Assembly (NCBI GenBank): GCA_958296175.1
Contig: OY282448.1
Location: 1,341,899-1,405,898 of the forward strand
DNA: 64,000 nucleotides
Reading direction: 5' to 3'
From: an uncultured Chloroflexota bacterium
Lineage (GTDB): Bacteria; Chloroflexota; UBA11872
Translations under genes and position numbers: made by a program
The notes under the pieces: generated by a model
The model's input: only the letters and a program-made list of their open reading frames with translations
Databases searched by the model: none
Told to the model about the DNA's origin: nothing
Shown: positions 16,922-25,527 of the stretch, one piece after another
How the letters are laid out: each line of letters begins with the position of its first letter
How positions within the stretch are numbered: position 1 is the first letter of the stretch

Positions 16922-17283
16922 CACACCATCCGCCCTCGGGTTGTCCCTTCCGAAGGCAGGCAGCACGTGGCGCGTAACTCCCCTCGCGCCCTCGGGTCTT
17001 TCCCTCTCCCTGAGGGAGAGGGCAGGGTGAGGGTGAGCGGCCGGGGAGACCCTGGGACGCGGCGCGTCTCCAGCACCTCCCCCATCCGGTGACCATCGGC
17101 ATCCGCGCGCCAGAGCTGGGACGCGGCGCCGCTTCCAGCACTGCCCCTTATCCGCGCGCCACGCCTGCGGCGCGTGGAGCGGCGGGCGGCGCCAGGGGCA
17201 TGAGGAACGCGGGGCGGGCGGAGGCGCGGCGGGACGGGGGGTGCGGCACACTTTGGTCGTGCTGGTGAGACGGGAGCCGAGGT
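16922..17283. repeat. Intergenic repeats: family A palindrome and 60-bp direct repeat
   Basis: A 360-bp gap without a gene. 17001-17033 is a family A element (CCTCTCCCTGAGGGAGAGG plus CAGGGTGAGGG). 17048-17092 and 17114-17160 are imperfect direct copies of a segment beginning CTGGGACGCGGCGC and ending CCGCGCGCCA or similar. No promoter is obvious, except that the SDR gene has GAGCCGAGGT just before its ATG. Confidence 0.65.
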
Positions 17284-18057
17284 ATGGACTTTGGGTTGCG
17301 CGGCAAGGTTGCTCTGGTTACGGGAGGCAGCCGCGGCATTGGGCGGGCAATTGCGCTGGAACTGGCGGGCGAGGGCTGTCACGTGGCGATAACCGCCCGC
17401 GGCGGCGAGGCGCTGGCCCGCACCCGCGCTGAAATCGAGGCGCTGGGCGTGCGCGCCGCTGCGCTGGAACTCGACATGAGCGCCGCCGCCGCACCTGCGC
17501 AGGCGGTGGCGCGCACCCTGGAGGCGCTGGGCGCGCTGCACGTGCTGGTGAACAACGTGGGCGGCAGCTTCGGCGACCGCACCGTGGAGGATTCCACCGA
17601 CGCGCAATGGGCCGACTGTCTGGACACCAACCTGGGGGCGGCCGTGCGCGCCAGCCGCGCGGCCATTCCGCACCTGCGCGCCCAGGGGTGGGGCCGCATC
17701 ATCCACATCACGTCCATCTACGGACGCGAAGCCGGCGGCGCTCCGGCCTACAACGCGGCCAAGTCCGCCATGAACAGCCTGGCCAAGAGCATGGCGCGCA
17801 GCCTGGCCGCCGACGGCGTGCTGGTGAACGCGGTGGCGCCGGGGTCGATCGTCTTTCCGGGCGGCGGCTGGGAGACCGCCGTGCGCACCGACCCGCAGGG
17901 CATGGCGCAGTTCCTGGAGCGCGACTTCCCCATGAACCGCTTCGGCAGGCCGGAAGAAGTGGCGGCCGTGGTCGCGTTCCTGGCGTCCGAGCGCGCCAGC
18001 CTGGTCACCGGCGCATGCATCAACGTGGACGGCGGACAGACGCGCTCCAACATCTAG
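17284..18057 (+). CDS. Short-chain dehydrogenase/reductase (SDR)
   Basis: A 257-residue classical SDR. The cofactor loop is TGGSRGIG at residues 13-20, followed by LVNNVGGSFG near 90 and the catalytic Tyr/Lys in YNAAKSAMN near residues 156-160. A Ser lies upstream in HITSIYG. ALVTGGSRGIGRAIAL is close to FabG/3-oxoacyl-ACP reductase-type enzymes, and the length is typical. An Arg in the first loop favours NADP(H). The substrate is not predictable and the context gives no pathway. Confidence 0.85.
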   Translation: MDFGLRGKVALVTGGSRGIGRAIALELAGEGCHVAITARGGEALARTRAEIEALGVRAAALELDMSAAAAPAQAVARTLEALGALHVLVNNVGGSFGDRTVEDSTDAQWADCLDTNLGAAVRASRAAIPHLRAQGWGRIIHITSIYGREAGGAPAYNAAKSAMNSLAKSMARSLAADGVLVNAVAPGSIVFPGGGWETAVRTDPQGMAQFLERDFPMNRFGRPEEVAAVVAFLASERASLVTGACINVDGGQTRSNI

Positions 18058-18180
18058 CGGGGCGGACGGCGGGCGCGGACCCAGCCTTCCACGCGGCGGC
18101 GGGGTCCGCGGCTGGCCAGGCGCGCGGCTTTGCTATGCTCAGCGTGTTGCGAGTGTGCCGTGCCCAGATAGGTGCGTGAG

Positions 18181-18306
18181 ATGATCAAGAAGCTTGGAGC
18201 GCTCGCCGTCATCATGGGCGTGCTGGCAATTGCGTTTCGCAAGGCCAAGAGCCTGATGGGCGGCGAAGGCGAAGAGGCCGAGGTCGAGGTCGAGTCGGAC
18301 GTCTGA
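18181..18306 (+). CDS. Small single-pass membrane protein, 41 residues
   Basis: A short gene just upstream of tRNA-Asn. It encodes one hydrophobic segment (LGALAVIMGVLAIAF), a basic RKAK stop-transfer motif and an acidic tail (EGEEAEVEVESDV). A GTGCGTGAG stretch precedes the ATG, and TATGCT near 18134 may be the -10. The plan resembles the roughly 40-residue 'DLW-39'-type proteins of Actinobacteria, but I cannot claim homology. The clear membrane/acidic-tail pattern and the strong hairpin after the stop support a real gene. Confidence 0.5.
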   Translation: MIKKLGALAVIMGVLAIAFRKAKSLMGGEGEEAEVEVESDV

Positions 18307-18319
18307 ACCGTCCGTGGCG

Positions 18320-18350
18320 CTGCGCGGCCAGCCGCTGGCGGGCCGCGCAG
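18320..18350 (+). terminator. Hairpin after small membrane protein gene
   Basis: A perfect 10-bp stem, CTGCGCGGCC/GGCCGCGCAG, with an 11-base loop begins 13 bases after the stop. There is no T-tract, so it may be a rho-type or RNA-stabilising hairpin rather than a strict intrinsic terminator. Confidence 0.5.
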
Positions 18351-18391
18351 CCGCAGGGCCGGGCGTGCGCCGCGCGCTGAATGGCAGCTAT

Positions 18392-18463
18392 TCCTCGGTA
18401 GCTCAACGGTAGAGCGTGCGGCTGTTAACCGCAGGGTTGCAGGTTCGAATCCTGCCCGAGGAG
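18392..18463 (+). tRNA. tRNA-Asn (GTT)
   Basis: Cloverleaf: acceptor TCCTCGG/CCGAGGA, D-arm AGCTCAACGGTAGAGC, anticodon stem GCGGC/ACCGC-type with loop CTGTTAA (anticodon GTT), and T-arm GCAGG-TTCGAAT-CCTGC. The discriminator is G. CCA is not encoded (GCC follows). Confidence 0.92.
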
Positions 18464-18845
18464 CCCGAGGGCGCCTGCGGGATGGGCGTGCCCCCCGCTC
18501 GACGGGCGCTTCCGATTCCACTCGGCAGCAACGAGTGCACCAGGCCGGTTCCCCCGCTCGACGGGCGCGACTGCGGGCCGTGGGTGTCGCGCCGAAGCGG
18601 CGTTCGGCTAAATCCCAGGGCGGCGGCAGGCCGCCTGCGGGCGGGCGCGTCCGGCGTTCGCCGGTCTGGAAATCGATCCTGCGGTGGACCGTCGCTCCGA
18701 ACCGGTCCGCGCCGCCTCCCTCCCCCGGATTTCTGCGGTGACCGTGCGTTTCGGGCGCGGCGTCACGTTATACTGGCCGCGTTTGCGTCCACACGTGCCC
18801 GACACCAGTGAGTGACGGGCGGAGCTTGCACGAGGAGAGGCTGAC
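18464..18845. promoter_or_regulatory. Gap with candidate livK promoter
   Basis: 380 bases without a gene between tRNA-Asn and livK. CCCGCTCGACGGGCG occurs twice (about 18495 and 18554). TATACTGG at 18769-18776 is a good -10 candidate for the livK operon, about 75 bases before the start. No clear -35 is visible. GAGGAGAGG at 18832-18840 is the livK ribosome site. Confidence 0.45.
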
Positions 18846-20015
18846 GTGAAGTCCTGGCTTGGGAAACGAATGGCGGCAACAGGCCTGCTGGTGCTGCTGA
18901 TGCTGGCGGTTGCGGCGTGCGGCGAGCAGGGCCCCCTCCGCGTCGGCGTCATGCAGTCCGTCACCGGCCCCGGCGAGAGCTACGGCACGGTGATCGTGCA
19001 GGCCATGGAGATGGCCGTGGACCAGATCAACGAGGCCGGCGGCGTCGACGGCCGCATGCTGGAAATCATTGTCGAGGACACCAAGTGCGGGGCGCAGGAC
19101 GCCATCACCGCCTACAACAAGCTCACCGACGTGAACGGCGTGAAAATCATCCTCGGCACCACGTGCAGCGGCGCCATGCTGGGCGCTGCGCCGCTGGCCG
19201 AGCGCGACGGCGTGGTCCTCTTCTCCGCGTCGGCCACCAACCCTGACATCTCCGAGGCCGGGGATTACATCTTCCGCACCGCCATCAACGACCTGCAGCT
19301 GGGCACGGACATGGGCAACCTGATCTGGTCCGACGGCGTCCGCAACCTGGCCACCATCACCGAGTCGACCGACTACGCCGAAGGCGTGCGGCGCACCTCC
19401 GTGGCGCAGTTCGAGAGCCTGGGCGGGACGATCGCGGCCGAGGAGCGCTTCGCCTCCGACACCACCGACTTCCGCAGCCAGCTGGAGAAGCTGCTGAACG
19501 CCAACCCGGACGGCCTGCTGGTGTCCGTGCAGGGCGAGTTCTCCGGCGGCACGATCCTCAAGCAGGTGCGCGAGCTGGGCTACGACGGCCCCATCTTCGG
19601 CGAGTCGGTGACCGCCGGAACGCAGGCCCTGGAAGTCGCCGGGGACGCCGCCACGGGCTTGAAGTCGGTGCTGCCCGACCTCGACCCCGGCAACCAGTCC
19701 GCGCAGCAGTTCCTGGCCGACTTCCGCGAGCGCTACGGGTACGTCACGCTCCCCTGGTTCTTGGGGTCGGCCTACGACGACGTCTTCATCACCGCCGAGT
19801 GCCTGTCGCAGACGGGCGACGACCAGGACGCCGACGGATTCCGCGACTGCCTGTACGGCATCACCTGGAGCGGAACGATCGGCGACGACTACGGCTTTGA
19901 CGACAAGGGCGAAGTCATCGGCCTTTCCAACGCGGTCGTGCAAGTCCTGCCGACGGACGAACGCACCGAGGAGAACAACGGCTACAAAGTCTTGGGCGGC
20001 ATTCCCAGCACATAA
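18846..20015 (+). CDS. livK: Branched-chain amino acid ABC transporter, substrate-binding lipoprotein
   Basis: A 389-residue periplasmic-binding-type protein. The N-terminus is a lipoprotein signal (MKSWLGKRMAATGLLVLLML then AVAAC), with the lipobox Cys near residue 25. The mature part starts with LRVGVMQSVTGPGESYG and has the Leu/Ile/Val-binding fold of two Rossmann-like lobes (GGVDGRMLEIIVEDTKC, GTTCSGAMLGAAPLAE). The real ligand could be branched-chain amino acids, amides or urea. GTG at 18846 has GAGGAGAGG 5 bases upstream. It is followed by two strong hairpins before livH, consistent with higher expression of the binding protein than of the membrane parts. Confidence 0.88.
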   Translation: MKSWLGKRMAATGLLVLLMLAVAACGEQGPLRVGVMQSVTGPGESYGTVIVQAMEMAVDQINEAGGVDGRMLEIIVEDTKCGAQDAITAYNKLTDVNGVKIILGTTCSGAMLGAAPLAERDGVVLFSASATNPDISEAGDYIFRTAINDLQLGTDMGNLIWSDGVRNLATITESTDYAEGVRRTSVAQFESLGGTIAAEERFASDTTDFRSQLEKLLNANPDGLLVSVQGEFSGGTILKQVRELGYDGPIFGESVTAGTQALEVAGDAATGLKSVLPDLDPGNQSAQQFLADFRERYGYVTLPWFLGSAYDDVFITAECLSQTGDDQDADGFRDCLYGITWSGTIGDDYGFDDKGEVIGLSNAVVQVLPTDERTEENNGYKVLGGIPST

Positions 20016-20045
20016 GCCGCACCGACGCGCCCGTCGATCCGCGGC

Positions 20046-20133
20046 GTTGGCCCGCCCCGCGCGGGCCAGCGCCGCGGCCGTGGCGGGCCCTGGAACGGTC
20101 CGCCCGCAGCGTCCGGCCTGGACGCTGCGGGCG
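20046..20133 (+). promoter_or_regulatory. Strong hairpins between livK and livH
   Basis: 20101-20133 forms a perfect 14-bp stem (CGCCCGCAGCGTCC pairs with GGACGCTGCGGGCG, loop GGCCT). A smaller GGCCCGC/GCGGGCC stem lies just before it, near 20045-20065. There is no T-tract. Such structures in transporter operons usually protect the upstream message or partly terminate transcription. Confidence 0.65.
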
Positions 20134-20156
20134 CGCGTCGTCGCACGGGTGCGGCG

Positions 20157-21545
20157 ATGACGACCGCCCGCTCGAGCGTCAGCCCGACGCGCGGTTTGCG
20201 CAGATGGCAAGGGCGGCAGACGCAGCTGCTGGCCGGCGCGCTGGCCGCGGCGGCGGCCGCGTACGTGGCGTGGAAGATCGGGCAATCGCCCGATCAGGCC
20301 CTGCAATTTACGCTCAACGGCTTGGCCGTGGGCGCGGTGTACGCCCTGCTGGCCATGGGGTTCACCCTGGTCTACAGCACGGTCTGGTTCTTCGATCTGT
20401 ACTACGGCGCCGCCGCCGCGTTGGGCGCGTACGGCGTCTTCTACCTGCGCTCGCACGACTTTCTCGGCGGGCAGTACGCGGTCAATTCGCCGGTGGTCAA
20501 CACGGTGTTTGCCCTGGTGGCCGCGGGCGTTTCGGGCTGGGTGCTGCACGTCGTCCTTTATCGGCGCGTGCGAACCCGCGCCAACCCAACCGTGCTGCTG
20601 TCCCTGGTGGGCGCGCTGGCGGCGGGCGTCGGCGTCTACACGGGACTGCTGCTGGCCAACCCGGAACAGCTCCACGTCATGCTCAGCCCCGTGGTTGGGG
20701 TGCTGGTCATGGCCGCCGCGGCCGTGCTGCTGCGGCGGGGCATGCGGCGCGTGTCAGCGCGCGCGGACGCCTGGCCGCTGCGCGCGCTGGCGCTGGCGGT
20801 TGCGGCGGCTGCGGGCGCAGCCGCCGGGTTCCTGCTGGCGGGCGCCCCCGACGCCAGCTTGTACCTGAGCTGGGGCGTGTCCTGCGTGCTGGCGGGCTGC
20901 GTCGGCCTGGCGCTGTACCGCGGTCTCTACGTCTACGTGCGCGCGCGCGCCACGTCGCCCCTGATTATGTTGGTGGCCTCGCTCGGCATTCTGCTGACCA
21001 TCTCGGCCTTCATCGTCATCGTGTTCCGCAGCGCGCCGCGGCCGCTGCCGGAGGCCCTGGGAGGCTCGCCCTGGTCCGTGGCCGGCGCCGCCATCAAGGG
21101 GTTCAACGTCTTTGCCATTGGTCTGGCGCTGGCGGGCTTCGCGGCGCTGTGGCTGCTGGTCAAAAAAACCGCGTTCGGCAAGGCGGTGCGGGCTATTGGG
21201 GACGACGAAGAAGTCTCGAAAGTCGTAGGGATCGACACTACGGTCGTCATCGCCGTGGTGTTCTTCATCGGCGCGGTCTACGCCGCCGTGGCCGGCATCC
21301 TCACCGGCCACGATACGGCCATCCAGCCCCGCATGGGCCTGCTGCTGCTGATGAAAGGCTGGATCGCGTCCGTGATCGGCGGCCTGGGCAACATCAACGG
21401 CGCCTTGATCGGCGGGTTCGCCTTGGGCCTGATCGAACAGTTCGGCATCTGGGACCTGGCCGGCGAGTGGAAAGACGTCGTAGCGTTCGTGGCTCTGATC
21501 GTCTTCCTGTCGTTTTGGCCCAAGGGCCTGCTGGCGAGGAAATAA
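20157..21545 (+). CDS. livH: Branched-chain amino acid ABC transporter permease LivH, enlarged
   Basis: A 462-residue inner-membrane permease, well above the usual 290-340. FTLNGLAVGAVYALLAMGFT near residue 57 is the classic LivH start, and the C-terminal half contains AFGKAVRAIGDDEEVSKVVGI (the ATPase-contacting EAA-like loop) and KGWIASVIGGLGNINGALIGG. Between about residues 130 and 265 there is an extra hydrophobic block of three or four helices (LLSLVGALAAGVGVYTGLLL, VLVMAAAAVLL, LALAVAAAAGAAAGFLLAG). It pairs with LivM at 21631 in the same operon. Confidence 0.85.
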   Translation: MTTARSSVSPTRGLRRWQGRQTQLLAGALAAAAAAYVAWKIGQSPDQALQFTLNGLAVGAVYALLAMGFTLVYSTVWFFDLYYGAAAALGAYGVFYLRSHDFLGGQYAVNSPVVNTVFALVAAGVSGWVLHVVLYRRVRTRANPTVLLSLVGALAAGVGVYTGLLLANPEQLHVMLSPVVGVLVMAAAAVLLRRGMRRVSARADAWPLRALALAVAAAAGAAAGFLLAGAPDASLYLSWGVSCVLAGCVGLALYRGLYVYVRARATSPLIMLVASLGILLTISAFIVIVFRSAPRPLPEALGGSPWSVAGAAIKGFNVFAIGLALAGFAALWLLVKKTAFGKAVRAIGDDEEVSKVVGIDTTVVIAVVFFIGAVYAAVAGILTGHDTAIQPRMGLLLLMKGWIASVIGGLGNINGALIGGFALGLIEQFGIWDLAGEWKDVVAFVALIVFLSFWPKGLLARK

Positions 21546-21630
21546 CCCCCATGCGCGCCCCTCGCCGCCCTGCCGCCCCTGCAAACGCCTTTGGCATTTC
21601 CCCGCACCTCCGGCCCAGGCGGCAGTTCCA

Positions 21631-22668
21631 GTGACCGCCCTCGCCCGGCGCGCGTTCCAGCCCGGCGAACTGCGCCGCCGCGCCGCCGCAGGCGACGTGA
21701 AGCTGTGGGCCAGCCTGCTCATTCTGGTCTGGGCCGCCGTCTTCATGATCTGGCAAGGCCTCGGCTTTGCCATCTCCATCGGCTCCGTGTTTGCCATCTG
21801 GGCAATCCTGGCCGTCAGCCTCAATCTGGTGGTTGGCTATGCCGGCCTGCTGTCGGTTGGCCACATTGGATTCTTTGGCATCGGCGCCTACGCCGCGGCC
21901 ATCCTCACGTCGAACGCGTCGTACGAACAACTGCGCACGGAAGCTATCCCCACCTTCGCCTGGCCGTTCTTCGCCGCGCTGCCGGTCAGCATTGCGCTGG
22001 TCGGCGTGGCGGCGGTGGTGGTGGGGGTCGTGCTCAACCGCTTCCGCGACGATATCTACGTGCTGGTGTCCTTCGGCTTCGCCATCATTGCGTTCAACGT
22101 CTTCTTGAATGGACGCGGGCTTACCCGCGGAGCGTTCGGCGTGCACCAGATCGCCAGGCCCGCCATCGGCGGCTGGGAGCTGACGGGCGAGCTGGAGTTC
22201 CTCATCCTGCTGCTGGTGTTCCTGGCCCTGACGGTGGCGGTCTCCTGGCTCATCGTGACGTCGTCGTTTGGACGAGTGCTCACCGCCATCCGGGAGGACG
22301 AGCAAGCCATCGAAGTCTTTGGCTACCGCGCAACGCATTACAAGCTGGCAATCTGGGTCATCTCGGCCATGCTGGCGGGGTTGGCGGGCGCGTTGTTTGC
22401 CAGCTGGACCAGCTTCATCGACCCCAACTCGTTCATCCTGCTGGAGTCGGTGCTGCTGGTGAGCATCGTGATTCTGGGCGGGCTGGCCTCCATCTGGGGG
22501 TCGTTGCTCGGCGCCATGGCCTTCGTCTTGCTGGAAGAAGGCATGCGGTTTCTGCCGTTTTTGCCCGCGGAATACGTTGGCCAGGCCCGGCAGGCGGTTT
22601 TGGGAATCCTGCTGGTGCTGCTGATGCTGTTCAGACCGCAAGGTCTGGTTGGGAGGTACCGGCTGTGA
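21631..22668 (+). CDS. livM: Branched-chain amino acid ABC transporter permease LivM
   Basis: A 345-residue permease with about nine hydrophobic segments. Family markers include AVSLNLVVGYAGLLSVGHIGFFGIGAYAAA near residues 61-95 and FGRVLTAIREDEQAIEVFGY, the ATPase-contact loop. GTG at 21631 is the start. The stop overlaps the livG start as GTGA, so the permease and ATPase genes are coupled. Confidence 0.9.
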   Translation: MTALARRAFQPGELRRRAAAGDVKLWASLLILVWAAVFMIWQGLGFAISIGSVFAIWAILAVSLNLVVGYAGLLSVGHIGFFGIGAYAAAILTSNASYEQLRTEAIPTFAWPFFAALPVSIALVGVAAVVVGVVLNRFRDDIYVLVSFGFAIIAFNVFLNGRGLTRGAFGVHQIARPAIGGWELTGELEFLILLLVFLALTVAVSWLIVTSSFGRVLTAIREDEQAIEVFGYRATHYKLAIWVISAMLAGLAGALFASWTSFIDPNSFILLESVLLVSIVILGGLASIWGSLLGAMAFVLLEEGMRFLPFLPAEYVGQARQAVLGILLVLLMLFRPQGLVGRYRL

Positions 22669-23513
22669 GCGGCGGCGATGGCAGCGGCGGCAGCGATGAC
22701 GTGCGCGTGGATCTGCCGCTGGAAGAGATTGGCCTTTCGAAGCACTTCCACTCGTGGGAGAACTTGTACACCGGCCAGGACGGACTGGCGCTGGAGACGA
22801 TCGGCGTTTCCAAAAGCTTTGGCGCGGTCAAGGCGGTGGACCGGTTGACCCTTGCCATCCCCCGCAAGGGCATGACCAGCATCGTCGGGCCCAACGGTTC
22901 CGGAAAATCGACGCTCATGAACCTGTTGAGCGGCACGCTGCCTCTGGACGGGGGGCTGGTGGTCATCGACGAGGTGGGGCTCAAGGTCGTGAAACCCTAC
23001 GAAACGCCCCAGCACGGCCTCACCCGCACCTTCCAGGAAGTGCGGCTCTTCGACCAGATCAGCGTGTGGGACAACATCATGGTGGTGCTGACCGAACGCC
23101 GCCCCTTCGCCGCGCTGCTGGAACGCTCGAAGCCCGGCCACCGCCAGAAAGCCCGCGGCATTCTTCAGAGTGTGGGCTTGTGGGAGAAGCGAGACGTCAT
23201 GGCGCAGGAGCTGTCGTACGGCCAGCGCAAGCTGCTGGAGATTGGCCGCGCCATGGCGCTGGACGTCGACACCTACCTGTTCGACGAGCCGTTCGCCGGC
23301 CTGTTTCCCCAGATGCTGGAGCGGGTCAAAGACCTGATGAAACAGATTCGAGACTCGGGCCGCACGATTGTGTTCGTCTCGCACAACATGGACATCGTGC
23401 GCGAGCTGTCGAACCGCATCATCGTGCTGGACAGCGGCCAGCTTCTGGCGGAAGGGGACGTCGAACCGGTCCTCGGCCGGCCGGAAGTGATCGAGGCCTA
23501 CCTGGGCGCTTGA
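22665..23513 (+). CDS. livG: Branched-chain amino acid ABC transporter ATP-binding protein LivG
   Basis: A 282-residue ABC ATPase. Walker A is GPNGSGKST, the signature is LSYGQRKLLE, and Walker B is YLFDEPFAG, with the switch His in VFVSHNMD. About 45 residues precede the ABC domain (SGGDGSGGSDDVRV...). The F/Y-rich LSYGQ signature is typical of LivG. GTG at 22665 overlaps the livM stop. Confidence 0.92.
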   Translation: MSGGDGSGGSDDVRVDLPLEEIGLSKHFHSWENLYTGQDGLALETIGVSKSFGAVKAVDRLTLAIPRKGMTSIVGPNGSGKSTLMNLLSGTLPLDGGLVVIDEVGLKVVKPYETPQHGLTRTFQEVRLFDQISVWDNIMVVLTERRPFAALLERSKPGHRQKARGILQSVGLWEKRDVMAQELSYGQRKLLEIGRAMALDVDTYLFDEPFAGLFPQMLERVKDLMKQIRDSGRTIVFVSHNMDIVRELSNRIIVLDSGQLLAEGDVEPVLGRPEVIEAYLGA

Positions 23514-23523
23514 ACGTGACGCC

Positions 23524-24276
23524 ATGAACGCCCCCGACGACCGCAACGGCGCGATGCTGCTGGAGCTGGTGGACGTGTCCGTGAGCTACGGGCCCGTGCG
23601 GGCCTTGAACGAAATTTCGCTAGGCGTCCGCAAGGGCGAAGTCGTGGCCGTGATGGGTCCCAACGGCGCCGGCAAATCCACCGTGCTGAAGGCCGTCATG
23701 GGGTTGGCGCCCGTGGTCGGAGGCGCGGTGATCTGGCGCGGCCGCCCGCTGGCCGCCGCCACGCACGAGATCGTGAAGCAAGGCATTGCCTTCGTGCCGC
23801 AAGGCCGGCGGGTGTTTACGCATCTGACGATTCAAGAAAACCTGGAAATGGGCTGCCTCTATCTGAACGACCACGCAGAGAAGCAGCGCCGCCTGCAGAC
23901 CGTGCTGGACCTCTTTCCCGTCCTGCACCAAAAGCGCCGCGACCTGGCCAGCCAGATGTCCGGCGGGCAGCAGCAGATGCTGGCGCTGGGCCGCGGCCTG
24001 ATGGCAGGCCCCGACGTGCTGCTGCTGGACGAACCCACCCTGGGCCTGGCGCCGATCGTGGTCAAGGAAGTCTTTGCCAACGTGGCCAAAATCAGCCACA
24101 CGCTGGAGACCACCATCATGGTGGTGGAGCACAACATCAAAGGCGTGCTGGACATTGTGGACCGCGCCTACGTCCTGAACATGGGCCGCGTCGTGCACGA
24201 CGGGACGCCGGACTCGATCCGCGAGACCGACATCTTGACGCGGGTATTTCTCGGCAAAGTCGACGGCGAGCCGTAG
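23524..24276 (+). CDS. livF: Branched-chain amino acid ABC transporter ATP-binding protein LivF
   Basis: A 250-residue ABC ATPase closing the operon, 10 bases after livG. Walker A is GPNGAGKST, the signature MSGGQQQMLALGRGLM, Walker B LLLDEPTLGLAP and the switch His VVEHNI. GIAFVPQGRRVFTHLTIQEN is the LivF-type Q-loop region. It would pair with LivG as the hydrolytic heterodimer. Confidence 0.93.
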   Translation: MNAPDDRNGAMLLELVDVSVSYGPVRALNEISLGVRKGEVVAVMGPNGAGKSTVLKAVMGLAPVVGGAVIWRGRPLAAATHEIVKQGIAFVPQGRRVFTHLTIQENLEMGCLYLNDHAEKQRRLQTVLDLFPVLHQKRRDLASQMSGGQQQMLALGRGLMAGPDVLLLDEPTLGLAPIVVKEVFANVAKISHTLETTIMVVEHNIKGVLDIVDRAYVLNMGRVVHDGTPDSIRETDILTRVFLGKVDGEP

Positions 24277-24380
24277 CCGGCCGGCGCCCGGCCGCCGCCG
24301 CGCCCGCCGCCGCGCCCGCCGGCGCGCCCGCCGGCGGCGCGCCGGTGCTAGCATCATGCCCTGCGGTGGCGGAGGATGCG

Positions 24381-25454
24381 GTGTCCCAGTCGCTGGCTGA
24401 CTTGCGGCAGACCATCGACGACGTCGACGAGCGTCTGGTCGAGCTGCTGGCCGAACGCGCCGAGATCGTGCACGAAATCGGACGGCTCAAAGCGGCCGCC
24501 GGCGAGCAGGTCTTCGACACCGTCCGCGAACAGCAGGTGCTGGAACGCGTCGCCCGGCTCAATCCCGGTCCTTACCGCGCCGAGCACGTGCGGGCGATCT
24601 TCCTCGAGATCATGTCGGCCTCGCGCAGCCTGGAAGAACCGCTGCAGGTGGCCTACCTGGGCCCGCCGCACACGTTCAGCCATCAGGCCGCGCAGCAGCA
24701 CTTCGGGCGCTCGGCCGACCTGGTGCCGCTCAGCTCCTTCACCGACATCTTCGACTTCGTCGACCGCTCGCCGCGCGCGTCCGGCGTGGTGCCGATCGAG
24801 AACACCACCAGCGGGACCATCGGCGAGACCTTGGACCTTTTCGCGGCGCACACGGTGCACGTCAACTCCGAAATCCTGCTGCAGGTCTCGCACAACCTGA
24901 TCGCCGTCTCCGCGTCGGCGCCGTGGACCACGGTGTACTCGCACCCGCAGGCAATTGCCCAATGCCGCGGCTGGCTGGAACGCCGCCGCCTGCGGGCGGC
25001 GGTGATCGAGGTGGCCAGCACCGCCGACGCCGCCCGCCGCGCGGCCGACGAGCCGGACGCCGCCGCCATCGGCCCGGCCAGCGCCGCCGAGGCCTTCGGG
25101 CTGAACGTGCTGCACCGCGACATCCAGGACGTGGCCTCGAACCAGACCCGCTTCTACGTGATCGGCGACTCGCCGGCCGCGCGCACGGGGTGCGACAAGA
25201 CGGCGCTGATGGTGGCCGTGAGCGACCGCGTGGGCGCGCTGCACGACGTGTTGGGGCAGCTGCGCGCGCACGGCCTGAACCTCAGCTTCATTCAGTCGCG
25301 CCCGTCGCGGCTCAAGCCCGGCGACTACGTCTTCTTCCTGGAGCTGCGCGGGCATCCCCAGGACGTTGCGGTGATCGACGCGCTGCGCTCGCTGTCCGAC
25401 GCCGCCGTGCTGACGCGCGTGCTGGGCGCCTGGCCGTCCGCGGCCGCGGCCTGA
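24381..25454 (+). CDS. pheA: Chorismate mutase/prephenate dehydratase (P-protein)
   Basis: A 357-residue bifunctional enzyme of phenylalanine synthesis. An N-terminal AroQ-type chorismate mutase helix bundle (LADLRQTIDDVDERLVELLA, residues 4-75) is followed by prephenate dehydratase (VAYLGPPHTFSHQAA; catalytic Thr region SNQTRFYVIG) and a C-terminal ACT domain (LMVAVSDRVGALHDVLGQL, then LSFIQSRPS), which usually mediates Phe feedback inhibition. GTG at 24381 is chosen because GGAGG lies 5 bases upstream; a GTG at 24345 would also be in frame. The 100 bases before it are simple CG-rich sequence. Follows the liv operon on the same strand. Confidence 0.9.
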   Translation: MSQSLADLRQTIDDVDERLVELLAERAEIVHEIGRLKAAAGEQVFDTVREQQVLERVARLNPGPYRAEHVRAIFLEIMSASRSLEEPLQVAYLGPPHTFSHQAAQQHFGRSADLVPLSSFTDIFDFVDRSPRASGVVPIENTTSGTIGETLDLFAAHTVHVNSEILLQVSHNLIAVSASAPWTTVYSHPQAIAQCRGWLERRRLRAAVIEVASTADAARRAADEPDAAAIGPASAAEAFGLNVLHRDIQDVASNQTRFYVIGDSPAARTGCDKTALMVAVSDRVGALHDVLGQLRAHGLNLSFIQSRPSRLKPGDYVFFLELRGHPQDVAVIDALRSLSDAAVLTRVLGAWPSAAAA

Positions 25455-25527
25455 GCGGGGGAAGGCGCCTCGAGCTCTCGGCGGTTCGCGGTTCGGCGCG
25501 TTGGGTGTGTCGGGCGCGCGTGAGGCG

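Noticed and set aside
18768..20675. A 635-codon minus-strand frame opposite livK
   Set aside because: The plus-strand LivK has a signal peptide, lipobox and family motifs; the minus frame has neither motif nor composition of a real protein.
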